Assembly (NCBI GenBank): GCA_946183385.1
Contig: CAMHBN010000156.1
Coordinates: forward strand, 1 to 5,174
Reading direction: 5' to 3'
From: an uncultured Ruminococcus sp.
Lineage (GTDB): Bacteria; Bacillota; Clostridia; Oscillospirales; Ruminococcaceae
Length of the DNA: 5,174 bases
The translations under genes were made by a program, and so were the position numbers. Every line of letters starts with the position of its first letter. Position 1 is the stretch's first letter. Shown here piece by piece: positions 1 to 5,174 of this stretch. The notes under the pieces are model-generated. The model worked only from the letters and a program-made list of their open reading frames with translations, had not been told where the DNA came from and made no database searches.

Positions 1-192
1 CGCCCGTGCAATGCACTCCTCAAGGCGAGGGAAGTCCTCCTCGTCTATGGTGCGGCGTATCGAATATGTGACGCTGTTGCCGAAGTAGCTGAAAAAAGCT
101 TCGCTGCCGCTCTGGGTGTGGAGGCTCCTGTCAACCGTGACGCGTCCTATAGAGTAAAGAGAGCGCGAATTTGCGCTGAAATTGTCGTTCAA
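1..192 (-). CDS. N-terminal fragment of an unidentified protein, possibly a PAS-like sensor domain (cut by left edge)
   Basis: The reading frame is open from a TTG at 192-190 to the window edge, giving 64 codons. The start is chosen because GAGGTG lies six bases upstream on the minus strand and a strong promoter sits just behind it; no ATG fits as well. The fragment contains SLYSIGRVTVDRSLHTQSG, then an aromatic stretch (AFFSYFG, about residues 32-38), then SIRRTIDEEDFPRLEE (about 44-59). The last part resembles the 'hP-D-D-f' region of PAS domains, which in clostridia often precede GGDEF or EAL signalling domains. No catalytic motif is within view, so the sensor reading is a guess from pattern only. 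There is no signal peptide or membrane segment in the visible part. It is transcribed divergently from the AI-2E/pyruvate formate-lyase unit. Confidence 0.6.
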   Translation of the reverse strand, partial: MNDNFSANSRSLYSIGRVTVDRSLHTQSGSEAFFSYFGNSVTYSIRRTIDEEDFPRLEECIARA

Positions 193-216
193 AGGTATCA
201 CCTCATTCTTTACTTC

Positions 217-245
217 ATTATATCACGCAATAACGCAGCGGTCAA
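217..245 (-). promoter_or_regulatory. Sigma-A type promoter for the left-edge gene
   Basis: On the minus strand the -35 hexamer TTGACC (245-240) and the -10 hexamer TATAAT (222-217) are separated by exactly 17 bases. TGA directly before the -10 makes an extended -10 (TGnTATAAT). This leaves a short leader of roughly 20 bases before the TTG start at 192. Confidence 0.85.
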
Positions 246-262
246 GTAAAATCTGTAAAATC
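246..262. repeat. Tandem direct repeat of GTAAAATC beside the minus-strand -35 box
   Basis: GTAAAATC occurs at 246-253 and again at 255-262, a nine-base period. It directly abuts the upstream side of the minus-strand -35 box. It may be an activator or repressor site, or chance in AT-rich DNA; no regulator family is recognised. Confidence 0.45.
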
Positions 263-264
263 CG

Positions 265-282
265 TTCACAAAAAATTAACAA
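265..282. promoter_or_regulatory. Two TTnACAA half-sites in direct orientation (weak Rex-like candidate)
   Basis: TTCACAA (265-271) and TTAACAA (276-282) are separated by AAAA. Each matches one half of the Rex redox-repressor operator, whose known form is an inverted pair (TTGTnAA, four bases, TTnACAA). Here the halves point the same way, so a normal Rex site is not present. The position, upstream of a unit encoding a fermentative enzyme, is the only reason to list it. Confidence 0.25.
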
Positions 283-290
283 TTATTCGC

Positions 291-319
291 GTGACATAAC
301 GGTGCAACTGTTGTATAAT
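291..319 (+). promoter_or_regulatory. Sigma-A type promoter for the AI-2E / pyruvate formate-lyase unit
   Basis: GTGACA (291-296) and a consensus TATAAT (314-319) are separated by 17 bases, predicting a start of transcription near 326-328 and a leader of about 40 bases before the ATG at 367. The small inverted repeat CAAC-T-GTTG (305-313) lies between the two boxes. No other convincing plus-strand promoter is seen before the pyruvate formate-lyase gene. Confidence 0.85.
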
Positions 320-336
320 AATCTTATAGAATCATC

Positions 337-366
337 AGGAGGCGCGGCTTCTGCCGCTTCATTGAA
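337..366 (+). promoter_or_regulatory. Distant ribosome binding site with a hairpin in the spacer
   Basis: AGGAGG is at 337-342 but the ATG is at 367, 24 bases away, far more than the usual 5-10. Between them GCGGC (344-348) and GCCGC (353-357) form a five-pair GC-only hairpin with loop TTCT. If folded, the hairpin leaves about ten unpaired bases between the binding site and the ATG, which is a workable spacing. An alternative is a tiny CTG-started leader frame (351-365, four residues then TGA) ending one base before the ATG. Confidence 0.5.
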
Positions 367-1614
367 ATGGATAAAAAATACTTGAAACGCTATCTGACTA
401 TCGCTGTTATCGCTATCCTGTCATGCCTGATAGTCAAGAATTTCGCGTTCTTCGGCAACCTGCTCTCAATGGGCGCAAAGGCTGTCTACCCGCTCGCGCT
501 CGGAGCTGTCATTGCCTACATCATCAACATCATAATGTGCTGGTACGAGAAGAAATACTTCCCCAAAAGCGAGAAGAAATTCGTCAAGGTCACGCGGCGA
601 CCCGTCTGCCTCGTGCTTTCCCTGCTGAGCGCCGCCGCGATACTCGCGCTCGTGCTCAATATCATTGTCCCCGAGATAATCAACGCTGTAAAGCTCATAA
701 CTTTAAAAGTACCGCCGCTGTACAACGACGCCAAGGTCTACATTCTGAAAAAGCTCAGTGAGTATCCGGAATTGCAGAAGCAGGCAAGCGACCTCTTCAA
801 TGAATTCGACGTCACAAAGCTTGACTGGGCTACGATAACCGAAAGCGTTTCCGAATTCGTTCAGCACGGTGTGCTCGGGTTCATCAGCTCCGCAGTCGGT
901 ATCGTCAGCACTATTGCGGGAACTGTCACCAACTACATCATTGCTTTCATTTTCGCGATATATCTCCTTCTGCGCAAGGATAAGATACTCGCGGACCTCA
1001 ACCGCATCCAAGCCGCTTATTTCAGCGATAAGCTCAACAGGATAGTGAACCATGTCTGCAAGACGGGTCACGAGTGCTTCCGCAACTTCTTCGTGGGTCA
1101 GTTCATTGAGGCTATTATCCTCGGCTCGCTGTGCTTCATAGGTATGACGATACTGAAGCTCCCATACGCCGCTATGAGCGGTACTCTCGTTGGCGTTACG
1201 GCTCTTATCCCCATAGTCGGAGCATTCCTCGGTGCGGGCATAAGTGCCTTCATCATAATGACCGAGAACCCTATGCAGGCTCTCATATTCATAGCCTTCC
1301 TTCTGATACTTCAGCAGTTCGAGGGCAATATCATCTATCCGAAGGTAGTCGGCGACTCTATCGGTCTGCCCGGTATATGGGTGCTCGCGGCTGTTACCGT
1401 AGGCGGCAGTTTGTTCGGTATCGTGGGTATGCTGGTCGGCGTTCCGCTCGCGGCAACTATTTACAAGCTGTCGTTCGATGTGCTCGAAGCAAGAGAGAAA
1501 AAGCTTGGTATCGCCTCACCTGTCCGTGAGGACGAGAAAAAGCCTAAAATAAAAAAAGAGAGAACAAACAAGAAAGAGAAACAGCCCGTCAGATCAGCAA
1601 AATCAAAAAAGTAA
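367..1614 (+). CDS. AI-2E family transporter (UPF0118) membrane protein
   Basis: This 415-residue polytopic inner-membrane protein belongs to the AI-2E exporter family (PF01594), whose members have been linked to autoinducer-2 export or ion/proton antiport; the substrate here cannot be read from sequence. Hydrophobic segments lie at about 11-30, 36-57, 80-101, 170-202, 241-263, 266-298, 304-317 and 337-366. Family hallmarks are [13 protein letters not shown] (279-291) and the region 319-363, which begins [17 protein letters not shown] and continues through [19 protein letters not shown]. The last 40 residues are a Lys/Glu-rich cytoplasmic tail (from about 376), longer than in many relatives. 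The ATG at 367 is preferred because it keeps the first membrane segment; the next in-frame Met is residue 35. Its ribosome binding site is unusually distant. Only 17 bases separate its stop from the pyruvate formate-lyase start, so the two are probably co-transcribed. Confidence 0.9.
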   Translation: MDKKYLKRYLTIAVIAILSCLIVKNFAFFGNLLSMGAKAVYPLALGAVIAYIINIIMCWYEKKYFPKSEKKFVKVTRRPVCLVLSLLSAAAILALVLNIIVPEIINAVKLITLKVPPLYNDAKVYILKKLSEYPELQKQASDLFNEFDVTKLDWATITESVSEFVQHGVLGFISSAVGIVSTIAGTVTNYIIAFIFAIYLLLRKDKILADLNRIQAAYFSDKLNRIVNHVCKTGHECFRNFFVGQFIEAIILGSLCFIGMTILKLPYAAMSGTLVGVTALIPIVGAFLGAGISAFIIMTENPMQALIFIAFLLILQQFEGNIIYPKVVGDSIGLPGIWVLAAVTVGGSLFGIVGMLVGVPLAATIYKLSFDVLEAREKKLGIASPVREDEKKPKIKKERTNKKEKQPVRSAKSKK

Positions 1615-1631
1615 AAAGGAGTCTTGATGCT

Positions 1632-3755
1632 ATGTTTGACTATCTTAAGGAATTTCCCAAGGAATGGGAGGGCTTCACCGAGGAAAGATGGTGCAATACC
1701 TCCATTAATGTAAGGAATTTCATTAAGCACAACTACACTCCCTACGACGGCGACGACAGCTTTCTCGCACCGCCTACCGAAGCCACCAAAAAGCTGTGGG
1801 CTGAGGTCATGGAGCTCTCGCAGAAGGAGCGCGAGGCAGGCGGTGTTCTCGATATGGACACTAAGATAATCTCGACTATCACCTCCCACGGCGCAGGCTA
1901 TATCGACAAGGAGCTCGAGCAGATAGTGGGTCTCCAGACGGACAAGCCCTTCAAGCGTGCTCTCCAGCCCTTCGGCGGTATCCGTATGGCTCAGCAGGCG
2001 TGCAAGGAGTACGGCTATGAGGTCGACCCCGAGGTAGTCGAGATATTTACCAAGTACCGCAAGACCCACAATCAGGGAGTTTTCGACGCCTATACTCCTG
2101 AGATGAGGCTTGCCCGCCACTCTGCGATACTCACCGGTCTGCCGGACGCTTACGGCAGAGGTCGTATCATCGGCGATTACAGACGTGTTGCGCTCTACGG
2201 CGTGGACATCCTCATCAAGGACAAGAAGCACCAGATTGATACCTCGCTCGTGAGAATGACTTCGAGAAATATCCGTCTCCGTGAGGAGCTCGCGGAGCAG
2301 GTACGTGCTCTCGAAGAACTGAAAAAGCTCGGCGAGATTTACGGCTTCGATATCTCCAAGCCAGCCGCCAACGCCAAGGAGGCTGTTCAGTGGCTCTACT
2401 TCGGCTACCTCGCCGCTGTCAAGGAGCAGAACGGCGCGGCTATGTCGCTCGGACGCACCTCGACCTTCCTCGATATCTATATCCAGCGCGACCTCGACCG
2501 CGGTATCCTCACCGAGTCGCAGGCACAGGAGCTCATCGACCACTTCATTATGAAGCTCCGTATCGTCAAGTTCGCGCGTACTCCCGAGTACAACGAGCTC
2601 TTCTCGGGCGACCCGACGTGGATAACCGAGTCCATCGGCGGTCTGCTCGTAAACGGCAAGCACCTCGTAACGAAGAACAGCTTCCGCTATCTGCATACCC
2701 TCGAAAACCTCGGTACTGCTCCAGAGCCGAATATGACCGTGCTCTGGTCTACTAAGCTCCCGCGCAATTTCAAGGTATACTGCGCGAAGATGTCCATTCA
2801 GACCTCGTCGATACAGTACGAGAATGACGATATGATGCGCGAAATTCACGGCGACGACTACGCTATCGCCTGCTGTGTTTCGTCAATGGTCGTAGGCAAG
2901 GAGATGCAGTTCTTCGGCGCAAGAGCCAATCTCGCGAAGTGCCTGCTCTACGCCATAAACGGCGGTGTTGACGAGCGCCTCGGCTTGCAGGTAGGTCCAA
3001 AGTTCAGACCCGTTGAGGGCGAGTACCTCGACTTCAACGATGTATGGCAGAAGTATATGGATATGATGGAGTGGCTCGCGGGTCTGTACGTGAATACCCT
3101 CAACGTTATCCACTATATGCACGATAAGTACAGCTACGAGAGGCTTCAGATGGCTCTCCACGACCGCGAAGTAAAGCGCTATTTTGCGACGGGTATCGCG
3201 GGTCTGTCGGTCGTTGCGGATTCGCTCTCGGCTATCAAATACGCTAAAGTAAAGCCCATCCGCAAGGACATCGAGATAAAGGACAAGGCGGGCAATGTCG
3301 TTGACGTGGCTAAAAATGTGGTCGTTGACTACGAGATAGAGGGAGATTTCCCGAAGTACGGCAACAACGACGACCGCGTTGACCAGATAGCTGTCACCGT
3401 TGTTCGCAACTTCATGGACTGCATACGAAAGCACCACACCTACCGCGACAGTATCCCCACGATGTCGATACTCACCATCACTTCCAATGTCGTTTACGGC
3501 AAAAAGACGGGCAATACTCCCGACGGCCGCAAGCAGGGCGTTCCGCTCGCTCCCGGTGCCAATCCTATGCACGGCAGAGATACCCACGGTGCTGTAGCTT
3601 CGCTTGCTTCGGTGGCTAAGCTCCCGTTCAAGAACGCACAGGACGGTATCTCCAACACCTTCTCCATTATCCCCGACGCTCTCGGAAAGGATATGCAGGT
3701 GTTCGCGGGCGACCTCGACCTCGAAAAGCTTGCGGCGGAGGCTGACAATGACTGA
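1632..3755 (+). CDS. pflB: Pyruvate formate-lyase core, lacking the C-terminal glycyl radical domain (split enzyme)
   Basis: The family cleaves pyruvate with CoA into acetyl-CoA and formate in the anaerobic cytoplasm. The product has 707 residues; the E. coli enzyme has 760. The PFL barrel is intact. The catalytic pair Cys414-Cys415 lies in [20 protein letters not shown], matching Cys418-Cys419 of E. coli. Pocket residues are also present: Arg176 in [11 protein letters not shown], Trp330 in [12 protein letters not shown], and Phe428 and Arg431 in FFGARANL. The sequence follows the family to [14 protein letters not shown] (about 674-687), then ends with about 20 unrelated residues ([13 protein letters not shown]...). 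The RVSGYAV glycyl radical segment is missing and is encoded at 3970-4209 instead. AAGGAG (1616-1621) lies ten bases before the ATG; the ATG at 1627 is out of frame. The core cannot carry the radical alone, so it should need the small partner, plus an activating enzyme that is not in the window. Confidence 0.95.
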   Translation: MFDYLKEFPKEWEGFTEERWCNTSINVRNFIKHNYTPYDGDDSFLAPPTEATKKLWAEVMELSQKEREAGGVLDMDTKIISTITSHGAGYIDKELEQIVGLQTDKPFKRALQPFGGIRMAQQACKEYGYEVDPEVVEIFTKYRKTHNQGVFDAYTPEMRLARHSAILTGLPDAYGRGRIIGDYRRVALYGVDILIKDKKHQIDTSLVRMTSRNIRLREELAEQVRALEELKKLGEIYGFDISKPAANAKEAVQWLYFGYLAAVKEQNGAAMSLGRTSTFLDIYIQRDLDRGILTESQAQELIDHFIMKLRIVKFARTPEYNELFSGDPTWITESIGGLLVNGKHLVTKNSFRYLHTLENLGTAPEPNMTVLWSTKLPRNFKVYCAKMSIQTSSIQYENDDMMREIHGDDYAIACCVSSMVVGKEMQFFGARANLAKCLLYAINGGVDERLGLQVGPKFRPVEGEYLDFNDVWQKYMDMMEWLAGLYVNTLNVIHYMHDKYSYERLQMALHDREVKRYFATGIAGLSVVADSLSAIKYAKVKPIRKDIEIKDKAGNVVDVAKNVVVDYEIEGDFPKYGNNDDRVDQIAVTVVRNFMDCIRKHHTYRDSIPTMSILTITSNVVYGKKTGNTPDGRKQGVPLAPGANPMHGRDTHGAVASLASVAKLPFKNAQDGISNTFSIIPDALGKDMQVFAGDLDLEKLAAEADND
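3737..3750 (+). promoter_or_regulatory. Ribosome binding site for the 69-residue gene, inside the end of pflB
   Basis: GGAGG (3737-3741) lies six bases before the ATG at 3748 and within the last codons of the pyruvate formate-lyase core. The start overlaps the core stop as ATGACTGA (eight shared bases). This supports real, coupled translation of the small gene and fixes its start. Confidence 0.75.
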
Positions 3756-3957
3756 TATTATCTCTCCCGAGGGAAAAACTCCCGAGGAGATCGCTGAACT
3801 GATTGATAAGCTTATGTCGCAGGGAAGCGGTCACGTAAATATAACTTCCGACAATGACGGCGAGGGCTTGAAGGTAGATACCGTGAAAAGCACTGACGTA
3901 TGCGGCGTAAAAGGCGCGTGCTGTCAGCCGACCGAGGACGCCGTCGATAACGAATAA
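3748..3957 (+). CDS. Unrecognised 69-residue cysteine-containing protein between the two halves of pyruvate formate-lyase
   Basis: I do not recognise this protein. It is acidic and starts with a probable helix ([14 protein letters not shown], about 11-24), followed by GSGHVNIT (26-33), a polar stretch, and a tail with Cys52, Cys58 and Cys59 ([11 protein letters not shown]). The segment [17 protein letters not shown] loosely resembles the NLIELLDGY...GGHHLNVNV segment that opens the neighbouring glycyl radical protein, so it may be a diverged partial copy of that linker; the match is short. It has its own ribosome binding site and overlaps the core gene by eight bases. The next gene begins 12 bases after its stop, in the same frame. 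Possible roles are an assembly or protective subunit of the split enzyme, or a metal or thiol-binding factor; both are inference. No signal peptide or membrane segment is seen. Confidence 0.8.
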   Translation: MTDIISPEGKTPEEIAELIDKLMSQGSGHVNITSDNDGEGLKVDTVKSTDVCGVKGACCQPTEDAVDNE

Positions 3958-3969
3958 AGGAGGATAACT
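3956..3969 (+). promoter_or_regulatory. Near-perfect ribosome binding site of the glycyl radical gene, overlapping the preceding stop
   Basis: AAAGGAGG (3956-3963) lies six bases before the ATG at 3970, and its first two bases are also the last two of the TAA that ends the 69-residue gene. It is a stronger match to the 16S rRNA tail than the AAGGAG site of the core gene, which would allow the small protein to be made at a higher level. Confidence 0.85.
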
Positions 3970-4209
3970 ATGGCTAACGATAAACAGGTTGACAACCTCA
4001 TCGAACTGCTCGACGGCTATGTCGAGAAAGGTGGTCATCACCTCAACGTGAATGTGTTCACGCGTGAGACTCTGCTCGACGCGCAGGCTCACCCCGAAAA
4101 GTACCCGCAGCTCACAGTAAGAGTTTCGGGCTATGCGGTAAACTTCGTCAAGCTCACCAAGGAGCAGCAGGACGACGTTATCTCCCGTACATTCCACGAT
4201 AAGCTATAA
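3970..4209 (+). CDS. Stand-alone glycyl radical domain of pyruvate formate-lyase (GrcA/YfiD-like)
   Basis: This 79-residue protein matches the C-terminal domain of pyruvate formate-lyase almost end to end. Residues 9-29 correspond to the LxDGY...GGxHLNVNV linker of the E. coli enzyme, HPEKYPQLT (41-49) follows, RVSGYAV (51-57) is the glycyl radical motif with Gly54 as the radical site (Gly734 in E. coli), and [14 protein letters not shown] (62-75) is the conserved end. In E. coli the 127-residue GrcA (YfiD) supplies such a domain in trans when oxygen has cut the full-length enzyme. Here no full-length copy is visible and the core gene next door lacks exactly this part, so the protein is more likely an obligatory subunit than a spare part. 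It begins with Met-Ala after a near-perfect ribosome binding site and is the last gene before the terminators. A further full-length pfl elsewhere in the genome cannot be excluded. Confidence 0.93.
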   Translation: MANDKQVDNLIELLDGYVEKGGHHLNVNVFTRETLLDAQAHPEKYPQLTVRVSGYAVNFVKLTKEQQDDVISRTFHDKL

Positions 4210-4243
4210 GAAAAGGCGGCTCAAAGAGCCGCCTTTTCTGTTG
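4209..4243 (+). terminator. Strong intrinsic terminator of the pyruvate formate-lyase unit, probably bidirectional
   Basis: A perfect 14-pair stem, AGAAAAGGCGGCTC (4209-4222) with GAGCCGCCTTTTCT (4226-4239), closes on the loop AAA and begins at the last base of the stop codon. The T-run on the plus strand and the matching A-run on the other side allow it to work for both converging units. Confidence 0.9.
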
Positions 4244-4259
4244 TATTGTGGTAGACACA

Positions 4260-4286
4260 GCGGGCGAACAGTGTTCGCCCGCTTTT
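4260..4286 (+). terminator. Second hairpin terminator in the convergent gap
   Basis: GCGGGCGAAC (4260-4269) pairs with GTTCGCCCGC (4273-4282) over ten GC-rich pairs with loop AGT, followed by TTTT on the plus strand. It backs up the terminator 20 bases before it. It ends eight bases from the stop codon of the converging gene and could also protect that transcript's 3' end, although no U-tract follows on the minus strand. Confidence 0.8.
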
Positions 4287-4290
4287 CCCG

Positions 4291-4725
4291 TCATAGATAC
4301 TGGCGCATATCGACCGAGAGCTTCTCCTCGGAGCTTATCAGACGCTTGGCGATGTCCTTCGAGCGCTCGTCCGCTGCCTTGTACCGGTTCATATAGCGGC
4401 TCAGGGACTTTATCCCCATATTACAGCCGTCCATCATCAGCTCCGCAATCTTGCTGTCGGTGCCGTCAATGAGCATTTCCCAGTTAGTCTTCACCCACGA
4501 CATTCCCTGCACGACGGGATTCGGGGCCTTGCCATCGTCGTGGTAGTCGTGCAGCACCTTTTGCAGGTCGGTCTGAAGGCGCTCGCTCTCATGCTTGCTG
4601 TCACGCAGTATGGATTGCATTTTGCCGCCCTTGACGTGCCCGATGACCTCGTCTATCGCCGTTATTCCCATTTTCACGCCGGAATCGCACTCGCGAAGCA
4701 GGCGCACAGTGTCTCTCTCAACCAT
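4291..4725 (-). CDS. Helical-bundle protein, probably DUF2383 / ferritin-like
   Basis: The 144-residue product is almost wholly helical and soluble, with no signal peptide. It begins MVERDTVRLLRECDSGVKMG and has helices at about 2-30, 34-60, 75-100 and 101-135. A conserved-looking centre reads KAPNPVVQGMSWVKTNWEML (66-85), followed by DGCNMGIKSLSRYMNRYKAA (99-118). The overall pattern resembles DUF2383 four-helix bundles of the ferritin-like superfamily; the assignment is from memory of the pattern. Some ferritin-like proteins bind metal, and His45-Glu46 and Glu133-Glu134 could be ligands, but no clear di-iron motif pair is visible. The ATG at 4725-4723 is chosen over a GTG nine bases upstream because AAAGGAG (4740-4734) sits eight bases before the ATG and would overlap the GTG. 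It lies 59 bases downstream of the diaminopimelate dehydrogenase gene, separated by an inverted repeat that contains its ribosome binding site. Confidence 0.8.
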   Translation of the reverse strand: MVERDTVRLLRECDSGVKMGITAIDEVIGHVKGGKMQSILRDSKHESERLQTDLQKVLHDYHDDGKAPNPVVQGMSWVKTNWEMLIDGTDSKIAELMMDGCNMGIKSLSRYMNRYKAADERSKDIAKRLISSEEKLSVDMRQYL

Positions 4726-4732
4726 AAAAAAC

Positions 4733-4766
4733 ACTCCTTTCAGCGTTATTATGCGCCGAAAGGAGT
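4733..4766 (-). promoter_or_regulatory. Inverted repeat that buries a ribosome binding site and runs into a U-tract
   Basis: ACTCCTTTC (4733-4741) and GAAAGGAGT (4758-4766) are perfect nine-base inverted copies around a 16-base loop; three more pairs (GCG 4743-4745 with CGC 4754-4756) can form inside after one mismatch. In the minus-strand transcript the stem's 3' arm is the AAAGGAG binding site of the 4291-4725 gene, and GTTTTTTA follows at once, the form of an intrinsic terminator. It could end most diaminopimelate dehydrogenase transcripts and also hold back translation of the next gene. Confidence 0.6.
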
Positions 4767-4784
4767 ATCATTATGCGTTGTGAA

Positions 4785-5174
4785 TCAAAGCATTTTTGCA
4801 CGGAGCTCCTCGCCCGAAAGAGGCGAAAGATATGCGGGTGCGATGTCGAATGCTGTCTTGCAGCCTGTTGCGCCCTCAGCCTTGAGACGAGCCATTGCTC
4901 TTGCGTAACATATAAGCACGCTTGCTGTGAACTCGGGGTTGGACTCGAGCTTGAGCGAATACTCTATCATCTGGTGAGTCTTCTCGCCGTCGCCTGTAAA
5001 GCCGCTTCTCATTACGAAGCCGCCGTGAGGCATCTTGTTGTGCTTGGCGTCGAACTCTTCCTCAGTGATGAAGTTTACTGTTGTATCGTACTCGTCGAAG
5101 TAGTTCTTCATTGTCTTGATGTCGTTCTCGATCTTAGCGAGGTCAGCGCCCTCCTCGGGAACTATCCAGCACTC
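4785..5174 (-). CDS. ddh: meso-Diaminopimelate dehydrogenase, C-terminal part (cut by right edge)
   Basis: The enzyme makes meso-diaminopimelate by NADPH-dependent reductive amination of tetrahydrodipicolinate in a single step, feeding lysine and peptidoglycan synthesis in the cytoplasm. The visible 129 residues are open to the window edge and end with TGA at 4787-4785; the family is about 320-330 residues long, so the NADPH-binding N-terminal part lies outside. Family landmarks are ECWIVPEEGAD (1-11 of the fragment), ENDIKTMKNYFDEYDTTVNF (16-35), KMPHGGF (47-53) with the substrate-pocket histidine, LESNPEFTAS (76-85), and the terminal YLSPLSGEEL stretch. The sequence follows the C. glutamicum enzyme throughout this region. 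An internal ATG at 5111 is only Met22 of the fragment and not the start, because homology continues upstream of it. Confidence 0.95.
   Translation of the reverse strand, partial: ECWIVPEEGADLAKIENDIKTMKNYFDEYDTTVNFITEEEFDAKHNKMPHGGFVMRSGFTGDGEKTHQMIEYSLKLESNPEFTASVLICYARAMARLKAEGATGCKTAFDIAPAYLSPLSGEELRAKML

Noticed and set aside
254..270. A CRP/FNR-like palindrome TGTAA...TTCACA in the divergent gap
   Set aside because: The spacing is seven rather than six bases between the core arms and one arm is mismatched; it is too weak to claim.
1500..1631. A separate promoter for pyruvate formate-lyase within the 3' end of the AI-2E gene (TAAAAT at 1545-1550)
   Set aside because: No -35 box lies at a 16-18 base distance; the A-rich stretch is explained by the lysine-rich tail.
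1461..2849. A 462-codon open frame on the minus strand, antisense to the AI-2E end and the pyruvate formate-lyase core
   Set aside because: It lies opposite clearly homologous coding sequence, its translation has no recognisable domain, and GC-rich third positions produce such long antisense frames. The similar minus frames at 2883-3587 and 3667-4197 are rejected for the same reason.
3730..3975. A simple sequencing frameshift as the cause of the shortened pyruvate formate-lyase
   Set aside because: More than 200 bases with a separate 69-residue frame lie between the core stop and the radical domain, and both small genes have well-placed ribosome binding sites. One base error would not explain this.
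4723..4734. GTG at 4734-4732 as the start of the DUF2383-like gene
   Set aside because: It overlaps the AAAGGAG binding site; the ATG at 4725 has an ideal eight-base spacing.
4540..4908. A plus-strand open frame of 122 codons across the ddh end and the DUF2383-like start
   Set aside because: It is antisense to two supported genes, has no ribosome binding site and shows no recognisable domain.

Overview
The window reads as a piece of a low-oxygen Firmicutes chromosome, most like Ruminococcus or a related Oscillospiraceae. The evidence is a pyruvate formate-lyase core of clear family type, a meso-diaminopimelate dehydrogenase, strong AGGAGG-type ribosome binding sites, sigma-A type promoters, and GC-rich third codon positions in the genes against AT-rich intergenic DNA. 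The genus is inference; no rRNA or other marker is present.

Layout. Bases 1-192 (minus) hold the first 64 codons of a protein running off the left edge. Bases 193-366 are a divergent control region with one well-formed promoter on each strand and two short direct repeats between them. The plus-strand unit follows: an AI-2E-family (UPF0118) membrane protein (367-1614), then after 17 bases the pyruvate formate-lyase core (1632-3755), a 69-residue cysteine-containing small protein (3748-3957) and a 79-residue glycyl radical protein (3970-4209). Two strong hairpins (4209-4239 and 4260-4286) close the unit. On the minus strand, converging on these hairpins, lie a 144-residue helical protein that looks like a DUF2383/ferritin-like bundle (4291-4725) and, upstream of it, the C-terminal 129 residues of diaminopimelate dehydrogenase (4785-5174, cut by the right edge).

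The centre of interest is a pyruvate formate-lyase in pieces. The 707-residue core has the catalytic Cys-Cys pair and the substrate-pocket residues but stops just before the domain that carries the glycyl radical. That domain, with its RVSGYAV motif, is a separate gene 214 bases further on with its own near-perfect ribosome binding site. Between them is an unrecognised small gene that starts inside the end of the core gene, has its own ribosome binding site and carries three cysteines. In E. coli, the separate radical-domain protein GrcA (YfiD) repairs damaged full-length enzyme. Here the separation appears to be the normal gene structure, so the enzyme would have to assemble from two or three chains. 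No activating enzyme (pflA) and no formate channel (focA) lie in the window.

Two control elements also stand out: a hairpin placed exactly between a distant ribosome binding site and the start codon of the AI-2E gene, and an inverted repeat that buries the ribosome binding site of the DUF2383-like gene and runs into a U-tract.
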